This document shows positions 1 through 4,145 of a stretch of DNA of 6,203 bases, piece after piece. This DNA comes from Opitutaceae bacterium (GTDB lineage Bacteria; Verrucomicrobiota; Verrucomicrobiae; Opitutales; Opitutaceae): positions 1 through 6,203 of the forward strand of contig JAISAX010000024.1 in NCBI GenBank assembly GCA_031266495.1, given 5' to 3'. Under the pieces are notes generated by a model that saw only the letters and a program-made list of their open reading frames with translations, had not been told where the DNA came from and ran no database searches. A program made the position numbers and the translations under genes. Position 1 is the first letter of the stretch, and every line of letters begins with the position of its first letter.

Positions 1-936
1 GGAAGCAAGAATCGCCAGACTGGCGGCGGCTCCTCCGACCCATAGGGCAGCGGCTCCGGGCTCCGGAATAGCAGAAGAAAGTTGTTCCAGCCGGACAGCG
101 TTGATTTCGGAAGCACTGAGAATGGTGTCGTAGATGCGGATGTCGTCCATCAGTCCGGTGAAGCCGCGATCAGCCTGGCTGTTTTGGCGATTGCCGAGGA
201 AAATACTGGCGTCGGTACCGAGAGCGAGGGGGCCTTTATTGACGTCGTAGTTGGCGTCGTTTTGGCCCCAGTTGACGCCGGTGCGGAAAAGGGTGCTGCC
301 GGTAACGGAGTCGCCGATGTAGAGTTGCATATTGCAATTGGCACGTTCGCCGGCAGAGCCACTAGTGGCAGCAACTTGTGCGGCAGACCAGGAGCCTTTG
401 GCAGAAGTGCCATCGTAGGAGATGGCGATAAAGACCCATGCATTGGTGGCGAATGCAGGGGCGGTGGCGACGTTGTTGATGGCCCCGGCCGTAGTATCCT
501 TTGTGTAGAGTTCGAGTTTTCCGCCGTTGAGACGGACGGTAAGCGTATTGTCGGTGTCGTTGGCTCCGAAGGTGCCGTTGGGGCCGATAGAGAGGAGGTT
601 CTGATAACCGAGAAGTTCGGATGCCTTTACCCACATGGTAATGGTGTATTGGTTCAGTGTTCCGATGTTGGCGGAGCCAAGCGTGGCATAGCCTGAGCTG
701 GAGGCGTTGCCGCGGACATTCGCGGTAAGATCGAGATACCCGCCGGCAAAGCGGACGTTGGCATTGGCGTTGTTGGTAATGGAAAGAGCACCTCCCGAAG
801 TGTTGCCGGTATTGGCGCCGGTGTCGGCGTCAAATTTCCATTGATAGAGCGGCGCATCCGCAGCCTGGATGGGCAGCGTGTGCATGATGGCGGCGGCGGC
901 GGCGAGGGCGAGGATGACGTTACGGTTTTTTTTCAT
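1..936 (-). CDS. Secreted LamG-like (concanavalin-fold) protein with PEP-CTERM sorting signal, partial at C-terminus
   Basis: Reading leftward from the ATG at 934-936, 312 codons stay open to the window edge. Residues 1-26 form a signal peptide: MKKNR, a hydrophobic Ala/Leu core, and a likely cut near IQA-AD. LamG/LamG_3-type signatures follow: YTITMWVKA (about 97-105), WVFIAISYDG (167-176) and GLMDDIRIYDTILSASEI (261-278). At 290-293 is IPEP, then a glycine/alanine-rich hydrophobic segment to residue 312. This is the PEP-CTERM layout; the usual short basic tail would lie just outside the window. Family knowledge: such proteins are exported, processed by an exosortase, and tied to envelope or extracellular polysaccharide; LamG folds often bind glycans. 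Ligand and role here are unknown. No clear Shine-Dalgarno is visible. The gene follows the pseudopilin after 55 bp with no visible terminator, so co-transcription is likely. Confidence 0.9.
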   Translation of the reverse strand, partial: MKKNRNVILALAAAAAIMHTLPIQAADAPLYQWKFDADTGANTGNTSGGALSITNNANANVRFAGGYLDLTANVRGNASSSGYATLGSANIGTLNQYTITMWVKASELLGYQNLLSIGPNGTFGANDTDNTLTVRLNGGKLELYTKDTTAGAINNVATAPAFATNAWVFIAISYDGTSAKGSWSAAQVAATSGSAGERANCNMQLYIGDSVTGSTLFRTGVNWGQNDANYDVNKGPLALGTDASIFLGNRQNSQADRGFTGLMDDIRIYDTILSASEINAVRLEQLSSAIPEPGAAALWVGGAAASLAILAS

Positions 937-991
937 GGCTGTAGTTGTTTGTGGATGTTGCTTTTCGGATATTTCGTTCTGGAGTGGCTGA

Positions 992-1672
992 TCAACGCCC
1001 CTGCCAAAATTGATAGGCTGCGGTTCCTGGGGTCGACGAACCGGTGCCGGGGATATCAGCGGACGTAAGGGTGCTGACATGACCATCAGCATAAAGGGTA
1101 TTGATGCGTCCATTGGCATCAGGATGAACGGGAGTGGGGACGTAGATCGTTTTGGCGATGAACTGGATGTTGAAGGGAGGATTCTCGGCGTTAGGACCGG
1201 CTCCGTCGCCAGAAAGAAGAACACGAGAGGGAGGATCGATGGAAGCGAGTGTGCGAGGGCTGGTCCTGGAGTTCTGGAGGTGATAATTGAGGCTGTAGGT
1301 GCGGGCCGAGGGATTGAACGGTGAAATGGATTTTCGCTGAACGGGACATCCAAGGACGTCGCTGCTGCTGCCGCTGATGTCGTTGCGGATACGAGGGAGA
1401 TAATTCCCGTCAAGGAGTTCGCTGACCCAGGAAATGGACCCGCCATCATAGGCGACGGGAAGACAATCCTTGTGGTCCTGAGCGTAGAGCAGGAGCGCGG
1501 AATAAAGTTGGCGAAGATTGGATTTGCAGGTGGCGTCAGCGGCGGAAGAGCGGACACGACTGACAACGGGAATCGTAATGGCGGCCAGGATACCGATGAT
1601 TGCGATGACGGTCAGCAGCTCAATCAAGGTGAAAGCAGAGAGAGCTTTGATCGGTGAGCGATTGGTTTTCAT
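992..1672 (-). CDS. Prepilin-type N-terminal cleavage/methylation protein (pseudopilin with C-terminal H...DG motif)
   Basis: A 226-residue protein. The N-terminus has a short basic leader (13 residues) then A|FTLIELLTVIAIIGILAAI, the class III signal cleaved and N-methylated by prepilin peptidase; Glu at mature position 5 is present. The hydrophobic helix anchors the subunit in the inner membrane or packs it in a pilus-like fibre. The C-terminal segment carries PVHPDANGRINTLYADGHV (His183, Asp196-Gly197), which recalls the H-X9-DG domain common in large paralogous families of Verrucomicrobia and Planctomycetes. Here 12 residues separate His from Asp-Gly. Two cysteines (near SNLRQLY and in LGCPVQRK) could pair. 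Family role: type II secretion or type IV pilus-like minor subunit; the true function of these numerous paralogues is unknown. The start lies one base after the upstream stop (TGA-A-ATG) with no separate Shine-Dalgarno, suggesting translational coupling. Confidence 0.92.
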   Translation of the reverse strand: MKTNRSPIKALSAFTLIELLTVIAIIGILAAITIPVVSRVRSSAADATCKSNLRQLYSALLLYAQDHKDCLPVAYDGGSISWVSELLDGNYLPRIRNDISGSSSDVLGCPVQRKSISPFNPSARTYSLNYHLQNSRTSPRTLASIDPPSRVLLSGDGAGPNAENPPFNIQFIAKTIYVPTPVHPDANGRINTLYADGHVSTLTSADIPGTGSSTPGTAAYQFWQGR

Positions 1673-1673
1673 T

Positions 1674-2486
1674 TCAGTTTCGGGTGTTTTCGAGAAGCGG
1701 GAGAGACGGAAGCACTTCGAGGTCGGCAGCCGTCGAGGCGGGGGACTCAGGAGGAGGCTCGGGCGTGTCGCCGGAGCGGCGGGAAACGATCTCCTTGTAT
1801 TTTATGATTACGGTATTGAGGCGGGTGATACATTCGGCGGCGGCAGTGGAAGCTGCGCCATAGGTGGCAGCCTGGATAGCGCCGAGGGCGTGATGATAGA
1901 GGAGGTCGAGCTTGGGGCGTTCCTGGCTCATGCGCAGGGCGGTGAGGGCGGCGGTTTCATCGGTGCGCTGGCGCCAGAGGTCGAGAAAGGCCTGCTGGGT
2001 CGTCATGAGGCGTTCGTACCAGGGGGTGAGTTGGAGTTGGCCGATGTAGCCGGAGAGGGGACCGGTGAAGGCGATGTCGATGTTGGCGATAAGGCTGGAT
2101 TCGCCGGGGAGTGTGTTTTGAGCGATGTCTTTTTCGTTTTTGAGAAAGGTGAGGATGCGTTCGGCGGCGAGGCGCAGGCTGGCATCGGGGCTGTGCCGGT
2201 AGGCGAGGACGGCGCTGTGGAGGTCGCTGAAAGCCTGGTCGCGGGTGTGGTCGGCTTCGGTGATGAGTTTGGTGAGGGCGCTGGCTCGTTCGAAGGCGAA
2301 AGAAGCCTGAGCGTTGGCGTATTCGGTGGTCCAAGCGCTCCAGAGCGCGGTGCCGACGCCGAGAGCGGCGGGGCCGGGCGAAGGGTCAACTTCGATCACG
2401 GTCCGAAATTCGGTGTGGAAGGAAAGCCATTCGGCATTGCGCAAGGCGGTGAGGCGGAGATCAAGGGGAGTCGGGTTGCTGCTCAT
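1674..2486 (-). CDS. Helical protein of unknown function, DUF6261-like
   Basis: A 270-residue soluble protein from the ATG at 2484-2486. The start LDLRLTALRNAEWLSFHTEF resembles the opening of the DUF6261 family as I recall it (an 'L(R)N.E...F.TEF' beginning followed by long helices). It has no signal peptide and no membrane segment. The body is Ala/Leu-rich and predicted helical, including LTKLITEADHTRDQAFSDL and SLRLAAERILTFLKNEKD. The tail is Pro/Ser-rich (TPEPPPESPAS) and looks disordered. An in-frame TTG at 2529-2531 would add 15 residues, but the ATG gives the family-like N-terminus and avoids the G-rich block. Neither start has a good ribosome binding site. It is first in a minus-strand string and nearly touches the pseudopilin gene. 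No catalytic motif is recognised. The family call rests on memory of the pattern, not on a search; the coding call itself is firmer. Confidence 0.7.
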   Translation of the reverse strand: MSSNPTPLDLRLTALRNAEWLSFHTEFRTVIEVDPSPGPAALGVGTALWSAWTTEYANAQASFAFERASALTKLITEADHTRDQAFSDLHSAVLAYRHSPDASLRLAAERILTFLKNEKDIAQNTLPGESSLIANIDIAFTGPLSGYIGQLQLTPWYERLMTTQQAFLDLWRQRTDETAALTALRMSQERPKLDLLYHHALGAIQAATYGAASTAAAECITRLNTVIIKYKEIVSRRSGDTPEPPPESPASTAADLEVLPSLPLLENTRN

Positions 2487-2534
2487 GGTGAGGGTCAGGT
2501 TGGCTGGTCGGTGGACGGATTTTGCTGGCAAGCT

Positions 2535-2569
2535 GGGGGGGGGGGAGGAGGGGGAGAGGGGGGGCAGGG
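2535..2569 (+). repeat. G-run block with 11-G homopolymer, potential G-quadruplex
   Basis: The plus strand has G11 (2535-2545), then G2, G5 (2550-2554), G7 (2558-2564) and G3 (2567-2569), separated by one to three bases. Four runs of at least three G with short loops satisfy the usual G-quadruplex pattern. It lies about 50-85 bp upstream of the ATG of the DUF6261-like gene and abuts the 41-bp repeat array. Such runs are prone to slipped-strand length change. Any effect on transcription is inference. Confidence 0.6.
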
Positions 2570-2578
2570 AGCGGTCCG

Positions 2579-2864
2579 GAGGCTCGGGTCGGGGAGGGCG
2601 GACCGGTTTTGTCTGGACTGATGCTCAGGTTGGGTGATTTTGATCGGCTTTGCTCATTCCGAGGCTCAGGTTGAGAGGAATTGAGCGATTTGGCCCGTTT
2701 TGAGGCTCGGATTGAGAGATTCTGGAAGATTTTGCCCGATCCGAGGCTCAGGCTGGAGGAAATTGGGAGATCTTGCCCGAATGACGGCGTTTTTTGAGAG
2801 AATCTGGCAGTTCTTGTTCATTCGACGGAGGTTTTCGAGATTTTGGCAGTTGGCTTGCCCAGAT
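2579..2864 (+). repeat. Seven degenerate tandem repeats with 41-bp period
   Basis: Units begin at 2579, 2620, 2661, 2702, 2743, 2783 and 2824. All are 41 bp except the fifth (40 bp). The first five open with GAGGCTCAGG-like sequence (GAGGCTCGGG, GATGCTCAGG, GAGGCTCAGG, GAGGCTCGGA, GAGGCTCAGG); the last two open with GACGG. A second conserved block is TTGAGAG near unit position 11-17, and a third is TTTGCCCGATYC near the end. By eye, units 3 and 4 agree at 28 of 41 positions, units 4 and 5 at 27 of 40, and units 2 and 4 at 27 of 41. The period is not a multiple of three and the frames show no protein-like pattern, so this is noncoding. There are no unique spacers, which excludes a CRISPR array. 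It fills most of the divergent control region. Forty-one base pairs is close to four helical turns. Confidence 0.8.
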
Positions 2865-2942
2865 CACCGGGCGTGTTCGATCAGGGTAAAGGCGGCACAA
2901 TGCTGTTGGGCAAAACGAGTATGATACCGGGAACGGAGAGGC

Positions 2943-3035
2943 ATGACGGAAAAACAGGTTATGGGGATGTTTTGCGCCCAGCGTGTCGGGGAGACGATAT
3001 TTTTATTGTGCATTCTGATACACATTGCTTTGTAA
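2943..3035 (+). CDS. Possible small ORF / leader peptide (30 aa) upstream of the LacI gene
   Basis: ATG at 2943 is preceded by GGAGAGG (2935-2941), the best Shine-Dalgarno-like sequence in the window, although its spacing is short. The 30-codon frame stops with TAA at 3033-3035, 8 bp before the regulator ATG. The peptide has a polar front (MTEKQ) and a hydrophobic end (TIFLLCILIHIAL), so it could be a small membrane peptide or a leader whose translation feeds into the regulator. Caution: the hydrophobic residues come from the AT-rich patch that may simply be the promoter, and 12 hydrophobic residues are short for a membrane span. I do not recognise a family. Treat it as a candidate only. Confidence 0.25.
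   Translation: MTEKQVMGMFCAQRVGETIFLLCILIHIAL
3007..3024. promoter_or_regulatory. 18-bp imperfect palindrome, candidate operator
   Basis: TGTGCAT-TCTG-ATACACA has two 7-base arms that match at six positions around a 4-base centre. It sits 20-37 bp before the regulator ATG and overlaps the best -35/spacer candidate, a location suited to autorepression by the LacI-family protein. The centre lacks the CG step of classical LacI/PurR operators, and the TGTG-CACA spacing (10 bp) differs from the CRP site (8 bp). No second copy was noticed before the other genes. Confidence 0.35.
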
Positions 3036-3043
3036 TTCCACCG

Positions 3044-4117
3044 ATGACTTCGCAAAAAGCAGAAACGACTGAGTGGCAAGAACAGGAGCGGTTGACGCAG
3101 CGTGAGTTGGCGCAGCGTCTGGGGGTAAGCCAGGCTACGGTGTCGCGGGCACTGGCGAAAAATACGCGGCATTCGGAGCAGACGCGGAGCAAGGTGGTGG
3201 AGGAAGCAGAACGGTTGGGTTACCGGCCTGATCCGGTGTTGGCGAGTTTGAATGCCTACCGGCGGACGCGGAGGCCGATTTTGCAAGGGCGATCGCTGGT
3301 ATGGTTTGGAGGCTCACCGGCGCAAGATCGCCGCAGCTATGAGGCCTTGCTTTTCCCGGCAGCATGCAAGCGAGCAGAAGCGCTTGGTTATGGCATGGAA
3401 TATTTTTGGGAAAACGAACCGGGGTATTCATCGCAACGATACGAACAGATTTTCAGGACGCGGGGAATCGCCGGCGTGGTGTTCGGCCCTCGCCTGCAAC
3501 CTCATGCGCGCATCGAATTGCGTATCGACGACTTCGCCGCCGTGGCCCTGGGCCGCAGCGTGGACTGGCCTCTGGTGGACCGGGTATCGGTGGATCATTT
3601 CCAGACCATGGAGGCCTGTTACGAGGCCATCCGGGAGCACGGTTTTACACGTATCGGCTTCTCGATGACCGAGAGCTACAGCGAACGCATGGCCGGACTG
3701 TGGACCGGAGCGTTCCTTGGGCAACAGTTGCGTAATCCGCCGCTTGCCAGGATTCCGCCGTTGCTGGACGACGACGCCCATTCGGGCGGCAAGTTCGAGG
3801 CGTGGTTCAAAAAGTGGAAGCCGGATGCGGTCATCACCATGGGGTGGCATTTCGGGTGTCTGGCGTCGCTGGAACGGATGAAGGTGCGTTTTCCGAAGGA
3901 CGTGGGTGTGGCGCTGCTGGTGGTGCCCGAACACGAGGCGTCGCTGGCGGGATTTTCCGGCATTCACGAGCCGGTGGATGACCTGGCGCGTTTCGTCGTC
4001 GATATCCTGGTCGGGCGGATACGAAACAACGAGCGCGGCATCCCGGCGGACCGCCGCGTTCACCTGCTGCCGGGAACGTGGTTCGAGGGAAGAACGCTGG
4101 CGCCCCTGCGAGGCTAA
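3044..4117 (+). CDS. LacI-family transcriptional regulator
   Basis: A 357-residue protein, normal length for the family. The N-terminal DNA-binding domain spans residues 17-66: helix-turn-helix LTQRELAQRLGVSQATVSRAL (17-37), then TRSKVVEEAERLGYRPDP. The hinge continues VLASLNAYRRTRRP in place of the classical YRPN...AR, a variant I associate with Opitutaceae paralogues. Residues from about 80 on form the periplasmic-binding-protein-like sensor: LVWFGG, GIAGVVFGPRL, VDRVSVDHFQTMEACYEAI, GFTRIGFSM, WKPDAVITMGWH, PKDVGVALL, and the closing YxxA-like 'HEPVDDLARFVVDILVGRI'. Effector unknown, probably a sugar. Start choice: the ATG at 3044 gives a family-like N-terminus. An in-frame ATG at 2900 has AAAGG upstream but would add 48 residues unlike the family. 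The stop is TAA followed at once by in-frame TGA. The gene converges on the hydrolase and is divergent from the DUF6261-like string; either may be its target. Confidence 0.93.
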   Translation: MTSQKAETTEWQEQERLTQRELAQRLGVSQATVSRALAKNTRHSEQTRSKVVEEAERLGYRPDPVLASLNAYRRTRRPILQGRSLVWFGGSPAQDRRSYEALLFPAACKRAEALGYGMEYFWENEPGYSSQRYEQIFRTRGIAGVVFGPRLQPHARIELRIDDFAAVALGRSVDWPLVDRVSVDHFQTMEACYEAIREHGFTRIGFSMTESYSERMAGLWTGAFLGQQLRNPPLARIPPLLDDDAHSGGKFEAWFKKWKPDAVITMGWHFGCLASLERMKVRFPKDVGVALLVVPEHEASLAGFSGIHEPVDDLARFVVDILVGRIRNNERGIPADRRVHLLPGTWFEGRTLAPLRG

Positions 4118-4144
4118 TGAAGAATGCAGAATGGAGAATGGGGG
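4117..4144 (+). repeat. Heptamer short tandem repeat, four units
   Basis: ATGAAGA, ATGCAGA, ATGGAGA and ATGGGGG follow each other exactly in 7-bp register, starting inside the regulator's TAA stop and filling the 28-bp space between two convergent genes. The consensus is ATGNAGA. No hairpin terminator is visible there. Heptamer repeats of this sort are known between genes in several bacterial groups; function unknown. Confidence 0.6.
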
Positions 4145-4145
4145 T

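Larger units (their letters stand above)
2865..3043 (+). promoter_or_regulatory. Leader/promoter region of the LacI-family gene
   Basis: About 180 bp between the repeat array and the regulator start. It becomes AT-rich from about 2996 to 3040, in contrast with its GC-rich surroundings. A possible -10 hexamer TGTAAT (3031-3036) lies 7 bp before the ATG; the best -35 match, TTGTGC (3006-3011), is 19 bp upstream of it, which is long. If used, transcription would begin at about 3043-3044, giving a leaderless message, in keeping with the lack of a Shine-Dalgarno before that ATG. A second weak -10 candidate, TATGAT (2920-2925), has no good partner. No rho-independent terminator was seen. Confidence 0.35.

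Noticed and set aside
82..696. 204-codon open frame on the plus strand
   Set aside because: It is antisense to the LamG/PEP-CTERM gene, whose signal peptide, LamG motifs and PEP tail are clear.
1518..2621. 367-codon open frame on the plus strand opposite the DUF6261-like and pseudopilin genes
   Set aside because: Glycine-rich antisense composition; the minus-strand genes have recognisable starts, coupling and a prepilin signal.
2579..2864. CRISPR array
   Set aside because: The units abut directly, are degenerate over their whole length and leave no unique spacers.
3007..3024. CRP-type binding site
   Set aside because: TGTG and CACA are 10 bp apart rather than 8, and the inner A/T positions do not fit.
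2900..3043. Longer LacI start at ATG 2900 with AAAGG upstream
   Set aside because: It would add 48 residues with no family likeness and run through the AT-rich promoter-like patch; kept only as an alternative.
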